From assembly GCF_040790665.1 (NCBI RefSeq), contig NZ_CP160850.1:124001-188000 (forward strand): DNA of 64,000 nt, read 5' to 3'. Numbering within the stretch: the stretch's first letter is position 1; the number at the start of each line of letters is the position of its first letter. This stretch comes from Sulfitobacter pontiacus (GTDB taxonomy: Bacteria > Pseudomonadota > Alphaproteobacteria > Rhodobacterales > Rhodobacteraceae). Below are positions 1-8,297 of the stretch, one piece after another. The translations under genes were made by a program, and so were the position numbers. The notes under the pieces were generated by a model, which saw only the letters and a program-made list of their open reading frames with translations, did no database searches and had not been told where the DNA came from.

Positions 1-1
1 T

Positions 2-2419
2 GAAGATGTCGCAACCGTCCGCCGCACCTTCCAAGATCCGACGGGCTACGCACGCATCGATGGGCAACCGGCGCTTGCGCTTGAGGTGAAAAAGCGGTCC
101 GGCGCGAATATCATCGAAACAGTCGCGGCGACGCGTGCTGCGCTGGAAGAGCTGCGCAAGGATTGGCCCGAAAGCATCGAGGTAACCTACCTGCAAGATC
201 AGTCCGAACAAGTAGAGACTTTGCTGAGCGACCTGGAAGCAAACGTCATTGCAGCGGTTTTGCTTGTTATGATCGTCATCGTGGCTGCCCTTGGCCTTCG
301 GTCGGCTATCCTTGTCGGTCTTGCCATTCCGGGGGCCTTTCTGGTGGGGGTAACGGCGCTTTGGGCGATGGGGTTCACGATGAATATCGTGGTTCTCTTT
401 TCGCTGATTTTGGTTGTCGGGATGCTGGTCGACGGGGCCATCGTAACGGTCGAGCTGGCGGACCGTCGTCTGCAAGAGGGGGATGATGCGCAAACAGCCT
501 ATGCCTATGCCGCCAAGCGCATGGCTTGGCCGATCATCGCCTCAACCGCCACGACATTAAGCGTCTTTTTTCCGCTGCTGTTCTGGACCGGCATGGTCGG
601 CGAGTTCATGAAGTTCCTGCCTATTACCGTGATCCTGACCCTTTTCGCGTCGCTTTTCATGGCGCTCATCTTCATCCCGGTACTGGGTGGCCTCATCGGG
701 AAACGCCAGCCGCAAAATGCGGTGGCCAAACGTGCGCTCAGCGAAGCTGAAATAGGTGACCCACGGCGCATTGGCGGGCTGACCGGAGCTTATGTGCGTC
801 TGTTGGAATGGGCAATCCTCAGACCCGGCGCGACGGCGTTGCTCGCGCTTGCCATGCTGCTTGGCAGCTTTGGTCTATACGGGCAGTTCGGCACCGGCCT
901 GTCGTTTTTCCCCTCGGTAGAGCCTGAGTTCATGCAGGTGCAGGTGCTTGCCCGTGACAACTTCTCTATCTACGAACGTGACGCGTTGGTGCGCAGGGTC
1001 GAGCAGCGATTGATGGGCTATGATGAAGTAGCCACCGTCTATGCCCGATCCACGATGAGCGCAGGGCAGGGCAGCGAAGAAACCATCGGTACGATACAGC
1101 TTGAGCTCACCGAATGGGACAGGCGGCGCGCGGCAGAAGCCATCGGCACCGATATCCGGCGGGATGTCGCAGACATTGCGGGTATTGATGTTCAGGTTCA
1201 GACCGAAAGCGGCGGACCCACCGCTGGCAAGCCGATCAACCTTCAGATCGCGGCACGCAATCCGGCGGTGCAGGGTGATGCTGTCGCGCAGGTCTTGTCC
1301 ATCATGGAGCAGATCGGCGGCTTCACGGATGTGACCGACACGCTGCCGCTTCCGGGGGTAGAGGTGTCCATCCGCGTGAACCGGGCGGAAGCCGCGCGAT
1401 ATGGCGCTGATGTCAGTCTTTTGGGGCAGGCCGTTCAGCTGCTGACCCAAGGCATCGCCGTCGCGGATTACCGGCCCGAGGACGCGGACGGAGAGCTGGA
1501 TATCCGCGTCCGTTTCCCGGCCGAAGAACGGTCTTTGTCAGAGCTTGGAAACCTGCGCGTTCCCACCTCTGCCGGATTGGTGCCGATCTCCAACTTTGTC
1601 ACCTTCGAGCCGGTTGAGCGGACGGGCACGATCACACGTGTCGATGAAAAGCGCGTCGTGACGATAGAGGCAAATGTCGCACCCGGTTTGTTGGTCAACG
1701 ATCAGGTGACGGCTTTGCAACAAGCCCTGGACGCTGCAGATTTGCCCGACGGGGTCAGCTATAGCTTCGCCGGCGAGGCGCAGGACCAGACCGAAGCGAT
1801 GGTGTTCCTCGTTGGTGCCTTCGTGTCCGCGATTGTCTTGATGCTGGTGATCCTCGTTCTTCAGTTCAACAGCTTCTACCAAGCCTTCGTCGTGATGAGC
1901 GCGATCATCTTCTCGGTCGCGGGTGTTTTGCTTGGCTTGATCGTCACGGGGCGCCCTTTTGGCGTTGTGATGGGGGGTATCGGGATTATCGCGTTGGCGG
2001 GCATCGTGGTGAACAACAACATTGTTCTGATTGATACCTACAATGACCTACGATCCTCTGGCATGCACCCGCGCGAGGCCGCCTTGCGCACAGGCGCACA
2101 ACGTTTGCGGCCTGTTCTTCTGACATCGATTACCACGGCGCTTGGCCTGATGCCGATGGTGCTGGGGGCCAACCTGAATTTCTTCACGCGCGAAATCGTC
2201 TTTGGCGCGCCATCGACCCAATATTGGACCGAACTGTCGAGCGCGATTGTAGGGGGGCTGGTTGTCGCGACCCTTCTGACCCTCATCCTGACACCTGCCA
2301 TGCTGATGTTCGGACAAAAGCGAAGCCTGCAAGGGGACGAAGCGACGCCAGCGGAACGGCCGAGGAGAGCATGGTTGTCGAGCTTATTCAGACGTAAACG
2401 TGCAGACCCTCAACGCTGA
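2..2419 (+). CDS. RND family efflux permease, 3' part (5' end outside window)
   Basis: Inner-membrane proton-driven efflux pump of the AcrB/HAE class; the visible 805 residues lack roughly the first 230 of a normal protein of about 1040. The reading frame is open from base 2, so the GTG at 86 is not the start. TM4 carries GMLVDGAIVTVE, where the usual second acidic or Asn residue is Gly, and TM10 carries GIVVNNNIVLID with Asn in place of the AcrB Lys. A hydrophilic periplasmic half lies between the two membrane blocks. The tail is basic (RRKRADPQR). The substrate cannot be told from sequence. The periplasmic adaptor and outer-membrane genes would be expected to the left of the window. Confidence 0.9.
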   Translation, partial: EDVATVRRTFQDPTGYARIDGQPALALEVKKRSGANIIETVAATRAALEELRKDWPESIEVTYLQDQSEQVETLLSDLEANVIAAVLLVMIVIVAALGLRSAILVGLAIPGAFLVGVTALWAMGFTMNIVVLFSLILVVGMLVDGAIVTVELADRRLQEGDDAQTAYAYAAKRMAWPIIASTATTLSVFFPLLFWTGMVGEFMKFLPITVILTLFASLFMALIFIPVLGGLIGKRQPQNAVAKRALSEAEIGDPRRIGGLTGAYVRLLEWAILRPGATALLALAMLLGSFGLYGQFGTGLSFFPSVEPEFMQVQVLARDNFSIYERDALVRRVEQRLMGYDEVATVYARSTMSAGQGSEETIGTIQLELTEWDRRRAAEAIGTDIRRDVADIAGIDVQVQTESGGPTAGKPINLQIAARNPAVQGDAVAQVLSIMEQIGGFTDVTDTLPLPGVEVSIRVNRAEAARYGADVSLLGQAVQLLTQGIAVADYRPEDADGELDIRVRFPAEERSLSELGNLRVPTSAGLVPISNFVTFEPVERTGTITRVDEKRVVTIEANVAPGLLVNDQVTALQQALDAADLPDGVSYSFAGEAQDQTEAMVFLVGAFVSAIVLMLVILVLQFNSFYQAFVVMSAIIFSVAGVLLGLIVTGRPFGVVMGGIGIIALAGIVVNNNIVLIDTYNDLRSSGMHPREAALRTGAQRLRPVLLTSITTALGLMPMVLGANLNFFTREIVFGAPSTQYWTELSSAIVGGLVVATLLTLILTPAMLMFGQKRSLQGDEATPAERPRRAWLSSLFRRKRADPQR

Positions 2420-2502
2420 CCGGGCGTGTGGTTGACGTCCTTCGATTGGAAACTCCGCGAGATGGCGGCTTAAAATGCCGTTCGCAGGGGTAATACGCGT
2501 TT

Positions 2503-2958
2503 CTATACCTCTGAAAAAAGCCCTTTTCCGAACCAAATAAGAAGAAGGGCCCCGGCAATCCATGGACCAAACGCGAGGCGCTCTTGGCGCCCGTGGCCCG
2601 AGAGCACTGCGTATCCAAGGGCACCCAGAGCCGACAGGAGCACGACCCAAGGCAAGGCGAAAACCCCAACCCATGCACCCGCTGCCGACAGCAGCTTTGC
2701 ATCGCCCAAGCCCAACCCTTCCTGCCCGCGGCTGCGGAAATAGACCGCTCCGATCAGCCAGAATACCACATAGCCAATGATAGCGCCCCAGATCGCCTCC
2801 GTCGGGAGGGCACGCTGCGCGAGGGCATTCGTTGCCAGTCCGACCCATATCAGCGGAAGCGTATAGCGATCCGGCAGGCGGTGTTGGCGCAGATCAATAC
2901 GAACAAGCTGACCCAAAATCGGAATCAGAATGATCGAGGATAAGATGAACAGAGGCAT
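2503..2958 (-). CDS. gspO: Short A24 prepilin peptidase (GspO/PilD catalytic domain)
   Basis: Aspartyl inner-membrane peptidase that should remove the leader from the type II secretion pseudopilins encoded at 5-14 kb. At 151 residues it is only the catalytic half: the N-terminal Cys-rich methylase domain of PilD/GspO is absent. The two catalytic aspartates are visible, D22 in RIDLRQHRLPD and D86 in the GLGLGD motif. About five hydrophobic segments surround them. It stands alone on the minus strand, 83 bases beyond the RND gene and divergent from the DUF4331 gene. The gspO symbol is inferred from the nearby T2SS; it could equally serve a Flp-type pilus. Confidence 0.8.
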   Translation of the reverse strand: MPLFILSSIILIPILGQLVRIDLRQHRLPDRYTLPLIWVGLATNALAQRALPTEAIWGAIIGYVVFWLIGAVYFRSRGQEGLGLGDAKLLSAAGAWVGVFALPWVVLLSALGALGYAVLSGHGRQERLAFGPWIAGALLLIWFGKGLFSEV

Positions 2959-3166
2959 TCACGTATAAAACACGGCAAGCATCAAAAACGCCAGTGTGCC
3001 TAGGTTCCATCTAAATGAGATATTCTATCATAAACGGTGAAACTTTCTCGGCGGCAGCACGTGTCTCATTCAATGCGGGTAGTGAATAGAATTTTTTCAG
3101 CACTCGCAGGGCGAACCGATGACCATTGGTCTCGGCACATAAAGTAAGCCAACTTGGGAGTGAAAA

Positions 3167-4792
3167 ATGACATTTACCATTCGTACCTTGTTGCAGGGAA
3201 GCTGCGCTACAGCGCTTTGCCTGACAGCAAGCATTGCATCTGCATCATCGCACCGTGAGGCGCCGGGCATTACCGAGCAGCCAAAGATCGACGCGACAGA
3301 TTTCTACATGTTCAAAAGCTACGAGGCAAACCGCGGCGACTACGTGACCCTCATTGCAAATTATCAGCCTTTGCAGGCCCCCTATGGTGGACCCAACTAT
3401 TTCACCATGGACCCCGATGCGATCTATGAGATCCATGTCAGCAATGACGCCGATGCCGAAGAAGAGATCACCTTTCAGTTTCAATTCGACAATAATCTGA
3501 AAGACGGCACTGGTATCCAGCTGGACATCGGCGGCGAGAAAGTGGGCATTCCGCTGCGCGCTGCAGGCCAGATCACAGCCAGCAGCCCGACTGCCGCTCT
3601 GGGTGAAACCGAAAGCTATAGCGTGACCATGATCACGGGCGACCGTCGCAGCGGCAAAAGAACGTCTCTTTCTCATGGCGGCGGGACGACCTTTACCAAG
3701 CCGCTCGACAACGTTGGCAACAAGACCCTGCCTGACTATGCCGAATACGCGAACGCCTATATCTATGACGATGTAAAAATTCCGGGCTGCGGAACGGGCC
3801 GGGTCTTTGCTGGCCAGCGCGCAGAGGCCTTCGCGGTGAACCTTGGCGAAATCTTTGATCTGGTGAACCTCGTTCCAGTGCAGGGACCAGATAACCCGAT
3901 GTGGTCCCAGTATAACGATCCCAATTTCAACGCGAACGGGATCGTGCAGGACCGCGCCAATGACGACCTGATTGGTAAAGCCAATGTCACAACGCTGGCT
4001 TTGGAAATTCCAATCTCCTGTCTGACCCAAGGGGATGAGCCGGTCATCGGGGCATGGACGACTGCCAGCCTGCCACAAGGCGAATTGGAAGATCCGTCGC
4101 CCACCTACGAGAAGACCTCGATTTATGGTGGCGCGTGGGTGCAGCAGTCGCGCTTGTCCAACCCGCTGGTCAACGAGGTGGTCATCGGCCTTTCCGACAA
4201 GGATCTGTTTAACGCAGCAGAGCCTACAATTGACGAGGCACTGGCTGTCTATGTGACCAATCCGACCCTGCCAGCGCTACTGGATATCCTGTTCCGCGAT
4301 GCGTTGGGTGCATCGGGCAATATCGCTCCGTCGAACTTCCCCCGGAACGACCTTGTTACCGCGTTCCTCAGCGGTTTTGAGGGCGTAAACCAGCCTGCTG
4401 GCTTCGATACGAAGACAGACCTGTCCGAAATGCTGCGCTTGAATACAGCGTTCCCGGCGACACCCGCATCCGAGCAGCATACCTTTGGCCTTTTGGCTGA
4501 AGACCTCGCGGGCTTTCCCAACGGTCGCCGTCCGGCGGATGACACTGTCGATCTTGCGCTGCGCGTGATGATGGGCCGGTTGTGCCATGACGTGCCTCTC
4601 GGGCAAGAGCTTAGCGGAGACCCAAGTGCCGAAGACAATGTAAATCTGGGTCTTTGTGGCAAAGGCGATCCCAACGATACCGCGCCTGCGGGCCTAGTAC
4701 CGTTGACCGATGGGGCACCTTTGCGCGCCACCGAGTTGCAAACCGTGTTCCCCTACTTGAACACACCGATTGCTGGCTCGCCGAACAACTAA
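3167..4792 (+). CDS. DUF4331 exported protein
   Basis: A 541-residue protein with a cleavable signal peptide (about residues 1-26, ending SIASA). The mature start SSHREAPGITEQPKIDATD is the hallmark of DUF4331 proteins, which are periplasmic or secreted and of unknown function. A GGGAG ribosome site lies six bases before the ATG. The gene is followed by a tiny lipoprotein gene after 23 bases and then a hairpin terminator, so the two probably form one transcript. Its position between the prepilin peptidase and gspK makes it a candidate substrate or accessory of the T2SS, but that is only positional inference. Confidence 0.85.
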   Translation: MTFTIRTLLQGSCATALCLTASIASASSHREAPGITEQPKIDATDFYMFKSYEANRGDYVTLIANYQPLQAPYGGPNYFTMDPDAIYEIHVSNDADAEEEITFQFQFDNNLKDGTGIQLDIGGEKVGIPLRAAGQITASSPTAALGETESYSVTMITGDRRSGKRTSLSHGGGTTFTKPLDNVGNKTLPDYAEYANAYIYDDVKIPGCGTGRVFAGQRAEAFAVNLGEIFDLVNLVPVQGPDNPMWSQYNDPNFNANGIVQDRANDDLIGKANVTTLALEIPISCLTQGDEPVIGAWTTASLPQGELEDPSPTYEKTSIYGGAWVQQSRLSNPLVNEVVIGLSDKDLFNAAEPTIDEALAVYVTNPTLPALLDILFRDALGASGNIAPSNFPRNDLVTAFLSGFEGVNQPAGFDTKTDLSEMLRLNTAFPATPASEQHTFGLLAEDLAGFPNGRRPADDTVDLALRVMMGRLCHDVPLGQELSGDPSAEDNVNLGLCGKGDPNDTAPAGLVPLTDGAPLRATELQTVFPYLNTPIAGSPNN

Positions 4793-4815
4793 ACCCATAG
4801 AATAGGAGAATTCCG

Positions 4816-5013
4816 ATGTTGAAGAGTATCTCAGTTCTTGTGGTTGTGGCCGGCGTTCTAGTCGCTTGTGGTAGCAGCGGCGGACTAAACGGCATTTCCA
4901 AATTGGGGGCCGATTTTGTGCGCGCCTTCAACCAGGATCGCAATGCCCAGCCGATCTCCCTCGCGGGGGTCACAGTGCCACGGTTCCCGACGAGCGAACC
5001 TTTCAACCCCTAG
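4816..5013 (+). CDS. Small lipoprotein
   Basis: A 65-residue protein with a hydrophobic N-terminus and the lipobox LVAC (Cys18), followed by a Gly/Ser linker, so lipid attachment is likely. AGGAG lies seven bases before the ATG. It sits 23 bases after the DUF4331 gene and before the 5056-5095 hairpin, which suggests co-transcription. No family recognised; the Pro-rich tail carries no motif. Function unknown. Confidence 0.65.
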   Translation: MLKSISVLVVVAGVLVACGSSGGLNGISKLGADFVRAFNQDRNAQPISLAGVTVPRFPTSEPFNP

Positions 5014-5055
5014 GTTGATTGGCTCCTTTTCGGGGGTGTGAGAATATGAAAGAGG

Positions 5056-5095
5056 CGCGGCCGCTCCATAGAGTGGCCGCGTTTCGCATTTTACC
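5056..5095. terminator. Hairpin terminator between convergent genes
   Basis: An 11-bp stem (5056-5066 with 5071-5081, one G-T wobble) with loop CATA is followed by a T-rich stretch (TTTCGCATTTT). It lies between the lipoprotein gene and the 3' end of gspK and may serve both strands. Confidence 0.6.
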
Positions 5096-5096
5096 C

Positions 5097-5981
5097 TTAG
5101 GGACGGAAGGGCTTTGGGGCAGGCAAGCTCCCCTTCGATCCCAGATGCTCCGAAAAGCTGCGCTCGATCGCATAGGTGTCTTTTCGCCCCAGCCTGTCTT
5201 CGCGCAGCAGCCGGGACGTCAGGATCACCGTGGTGCCATCGACTTCTGCGCGGCTTTCCACATCATAGACGTCTGACGTGAAGCCAATGCCGTTCAGCGC
5301 GACAATGCCGGCGTCGGTCACGTCCCCGCGCGTGAGGAAACCGTTTTGTTCGCGCCGCTTGACCAGTTGTCTTGCGGCGGTTGGCGATCCCAGCACTGCC
5401 GCTATGACCGCTTCACTTGCGGTGTTGATGTTCACATCTCCGGGTTGCGGTAGCAGGCTGACGTGGGGGGCCAGTATCGCACGCGTCTGCGCGTCCAAAA
5501 GCTCGACCTCGGACAACGCGCGTATGGGGCCGCGGCGGGAAATTCGGTCGTTGATGTCCAAGGCCACGCTGTCGGGCAGGTCCAGAGATTTGACCAGCCG
5601 CGCAAGGATCTGCTGTTGCGAGAGACGCCCCGCTGCAAGCCCGTTCAAATCAAACCGCGCTTGGGCATCTGATACGCTGATCGCAAAGCTACCCGTCTCT
5701 AGTTGCACTTCTTCTTGCGCAGCCAGCGCCCATGGTTCGGCCATATGGTCCGTCTCGGGTGCGACGTCCATATCCCGGCGTAACGCCACGATAATCGAGG
5801 TCTCCGCGCCCAAGGCCAGCGCCTCGGCCTGGGTCGCTGCGGCTGCTCGCTGGGTGCGTTCCATCAGGGATTCTTGCGAGGTGAACATCAAGACAACGAT
5901 CGCAGACCCCAACGCGAGCGCCACTAACACATTGATCAACACGACGCCGGCGTCCGGATATCGTATACCGGCGCGGCTCAT
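5097..5981 (-). CDS. gspK: Type II secretion minor pseudopilin GspK
   Basis: GspK caps the tip of the T2SS pseudopilus together with GspI and GspJ. The 294-residue product has the prepilin cleavage site DAG before VVLIN, and it lacks Glu at position 5 as is usual for GspK. A hydrophobic helix (LVALALGSAIVVLM) follows. The large C-terminal part holds the helix-hairpin-helix-like insert typical of GspK (INTASEAVIAAVLG). Its ATG overlaps the gspJ stop in ATGA, indicating translational coupling. It is the last gene of the leftward block. Confidence 0.9.
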   Translation of the reverse strand: MSRAGIRYPDAGVVLINVLVALALGSAIVVLMFTSQESLMERTQRAAAATQAEALALGAETSIIVALRRDMDVAPETDHMAEPWALAAQEEVQLETGSFAISVSDAQARFDLNGLAAGRLSQQQILARLVKSLDLPDSVALDINDRISRRGPIRALSEVELLDAQTRAILAPHVSLLPQPGDVNINTASEAVIAAVLGSPTAARQLVKRREQNGFLTRGDVTDAGIVALNGIGFTSDVYDVESRAEVDGTTVILTSRLLREDRLGRKDTYAIERSFSEHLGSKGSLPAPKPFRP

Positions 5982-6505
5982 CGGGGCGCAGGGCGGGTCA
6001 AAGACGAAAGCCGCCTCAGACTGCCAATTCCATTAATGTCCACGCGCATATCCACGGCCAGCGCTTCGCTCTCGCTGTCGGGGAGGGGCCACGTTGAATG
6101 CCAGTTACGATCCCTATCAAGCACGCGAAACGTCAGCGCGCTGACATCCAGTATCAAGGTTTGCCGCAACAGATCATCCGCGTTTCGGGGGCCTATCTCG
6201 CGGCTAAGCGCATTTGCATCGTGCAGATACTGGCGTCTGGTTTGGCCATCATGTCCGAGAGTGGACAGGACCCCATCTCGAAGCGTCACCGTACGGGGGT
6301 CCGCCTGCACAATATCGCGCCCGAAGACCAGCAAGGCCCGATCCAATTGTGCCAGATGCTCGAGCCGGCCATCGGTGCGTTCGCGGACACGCAAGATCGT
6401 GTCCAGCGTGGTAAACGAGGCAATACCCACCAAAGCGAACAGACTAAGCGCGACCAGCATCTCGATCAGGGTCACGCCAGCCTCTTGGTCGCGGATAAGG
6501 GTCAT
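5978..6505 (-). CDS. gspJ: Type II secretion minor pseudopilin GspJ
   Basis: A 175-residue minor pseudopilin with cleavage motif EAG before VTLIEMLVALSLFAL, including the Glu5 used in pilin docking. The rest is a compact globular domain expected for GspJ. It is coupled to the lipoprotein gene upstream and to gspK downstream through ATGA overlaps, so I, J and K functions are split: gspI lies in the rightward operon at 13.7 kb while gspJ-K are here. Confidence 0.85.
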   Translation of the reverse strand: MTLIRDQEAGVTLIEMLVALSLFALVGIASFTTLDTILRVRERTDGRLEHLAQLDRALLVFGRDIVQADPRTVTLRDGVLSTLGHDGQTRRQYLHDANALSREIGPRNADDLLRQTLILDVSALTFRVLDRDRNWHSTWPLPDSESEALAVDMRVDINGIGSLRRLSSLTRPAPR

Positions 6506-7644
6506 GCGCCGGTAGAGCCAATCAGGTTATTCGCGCCGGTTGTCACGCTTAGGATAGCCAGCCCGCGTGCGCATTGTCCGTCCTTTTGGAAACGGTAGGG
6601 GCCGACGACACCGTCGAAACCGGCGTCACGCAGCAGCCCTTTGCGGTTCTGCTGGCCGATGCGCCCAAGAATGCGCGCCATTTCGACGGCATCAAAGGCC
6701 AACCCGCCAAGCACACCCGCCTCGGTTTCACTGAACGCGGTAAAGGCCGTAGCAAAGGCCTCGAAACGAACAGGGTCGGGTGCGGCAAACCACCCATCCT
6801 GCAATGCGTCGATCCGGTAAGGCGTGATCGATGCCCATTGTTCCGAGCCAAGCAGCTGCACCCCCGCGCTCTTGATCGCCGCGGCCTGTTCTTCAAAGGG
6901 GCCACCCACAACGGGCAGATAAACCGCATCTGGCAGCGCACCGCCGTTCGCGGCCCGGATCTTGTCGATCAGGCCAGCGGCGGATGCGGCAACAATCGCT
7001 GGCGGAGCGGTACCCCCTGTCGCCGCGACGACGGATTGCGCTGCCTGCGCGGACAAGGCACCAAATGGCCCCGGAGGAACAACAGTAACAACGTTGCGCT
7101 TGCCGCGGGTTGCCGCGAAGCCGAGGATCGATTTCGCTGATTGCTGCGGTGTGATGCCGAATACAAACAGGTTATCTCCGGCGATAGAGCTGTCGTTCGA
7201 CAGTGAAACAACGGGCGTACCGCGCCCGACAGCTTCGGCGACTGCGCGGCTCTGGCCGGAGAAAAGCGGACCAAGCAACATCTTCGCCCCGCCGTCCATC
7301 GCTTTTTGCGCGGCAGCAACGGCTGTTTCGGGGCTATCGCCAGCATCGACCACCTCGACCTCGGCCCCTGGGCCGGTCGCGTTGCCGCCAAGGCTTGCGG
7401 CTGCCAGCATGATCTGTCCTAATGACGCACGCGGGCCGGTAAGCGGGGCCAGCAAAACGGCCTGTCCTACCGCATTTTCAGGCGGCAGTTCAGTGTCACC
7501 TGTCAAAGACAACCCGCCGCAGCCCGATAAACCAATGAGCGCCGATGACCCACCAAGACCCAACAATACCCGCCGCCGCGACAGAGGGGAAAAGGCACCG
7601 GAAGCCACGGTTTCGATGGATTTTATCGGCTGTGCTTTTGGCAT
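6502..7644 (-). CDS. Tat/lipobox periplasmic-binding-fold lipoprotein (LpoA / Leu-Ile-Val binding-like) in the T2SS locus
   Basis: The product (380 residues from ATG 7644) begins with a twin-arginine motif LSRRRVLLG and a lipobox LSGC (Cys42), so a Tat-exported lipoprotein is predicted. The body resembles type I periplasmic binding proteins and LpoA-like penicillin-binding-protein activators (VLLAPLTG near the mature start, LLGPLFSG, a central PVVSLSND). ATG 7644 is favoured by GAGGA nine bases upstream; ATGs at 7653 and 7674 are also in frame. Its stop overlaps the gspJ start in ATGA. It overlaps the 5' end of gspN on the other strand by about 100 bases. Role in secretion is unknown; cell-wall remodelling or pilotin-like help are guesses. 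Confidence 0.7.
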   Translation of the reverse strand: MPKAQPIKSIETVASGAFSPLSRRRVLLGLGGSSALIGLSGCGGLSLTGDTELPPENAVGQAVLLAPLTGPRASLGQIMLAAASLGGNATGPGAEVEVVDAGDSPETAVAAAQKAMDGGAKMLLGPLFSGQSRAVAEAVGRGTPVVSLSNDSSIAGDNLFVFGITPQQSAKSILGFAATRGKRNVVTVVPPGPFGALSAQAAQSVVAATGGTAPPAIVAASAAGLIDKIRAANGGALPDAVYLPVVGGPFEEQAAAIKSAGVQLLGSEQWASITPYRIDALQDGWFAAPDPVRFEAFATAFTAFSETEAGVLGGLAFDAVEMARILGRIGQQNRKGLLRDAGFDGVVGPYRFQKDGQCARGLAILSVTTGANNLIGSTGA

Positions 7645-8297
7645 CTTTTGCATTCCTCGTTTACGTGACGACATTGATTGTCACCCTCCCGGCATCGGCC
7701 TTGCGCCGTATTGCCGTCATCCCTGCTCCGATTACTGACCTGTATGGCGGCCTGTGGGAAGGGCGTGCTGTGTTGGACGGTGGATATTCGCTGGATTGGG
7801 ACCTGCGCGGCTGGCCTTTGTTCGCTGCTCGCGGGGTCGCGGACTGGACTTTGCAAGGGCCCGACACCCAATTGACCGGCGTTGCGATCTTTACCCCAGC
7901 ATCCATGAGCGCGACGGACATTGTGGGGCGTATCGGGCCCGGTTTGGTCGACCTGATCCCCGGGGCCGCATTGAAAAACTGCACGTCGCAGGCCGTCGTT
8001 GATGTGCAACGGCTGAGCTGGCGCAAGGGGGCCGCTGCTGCTGCGGGCGCGGTTCTGATCAGCGAAGGGCGGTGCAAAGATCTATTGGGGCGCGACACAA
8101 CAGTGCCACAGATGACGTTGGACCTGACAACCCAAGGCCGCGACGCCATAGCAATATTGACGGACCGTGACAGCACGCTGGCCAAGGTCACGGTTACAGG
8201 GGAACGGCGGCTGATCGCGCGTATCGAGCCCGAAGGCGCAGTGCTTGTGCCGGGCATGCCGACGAGCGGACCGATGATCATCGAAATGCCATTCTAG
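7545..8297 (+). CDS. gspN: Type II secretion protein GspN
   Basis: GspN is an accessory inner-membrane T2SS protein. The 250-residue product has one N-terminal membrane segment (about residues 24-46, WILSAVLLASFAFLVYV) and a periplasmic domain typical of T2SSN (LYGGLWEGRAVL). It is the only gene on this strand within the leftward T2SS block. Its 5' end overlaps the divergent lipoprotein gene and its stop overlaps the gspF stop by four bases (CTAG). The membrane segment starts near base 7614, so no alternative start removes the 5' overlap. No strong ribosome site is visible before 7545. Confidence 0.8.
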   Translation: MTHQDPTIPAAATEGKRHRKPRFRWILSAVLLASFAFLVYVTTLIVTLPASALRRIAVIPAPITDLYGGLWEGRAVLDGGYSLDWDLRGWPLFAARGVADWTLQGPDTQLTGVAIFTPASMSATDIVGRIGPGLVDLIPGAALKNCTSQAVVDVQRLSWRKGAAAAAGAVLISEGRCKDLLGRDTTVPQMTLDLTTQGRDAIAILTDRDSTLAKVTVTGERRLIARIEPEGAVLVPGMPTSGPMIIEMPF

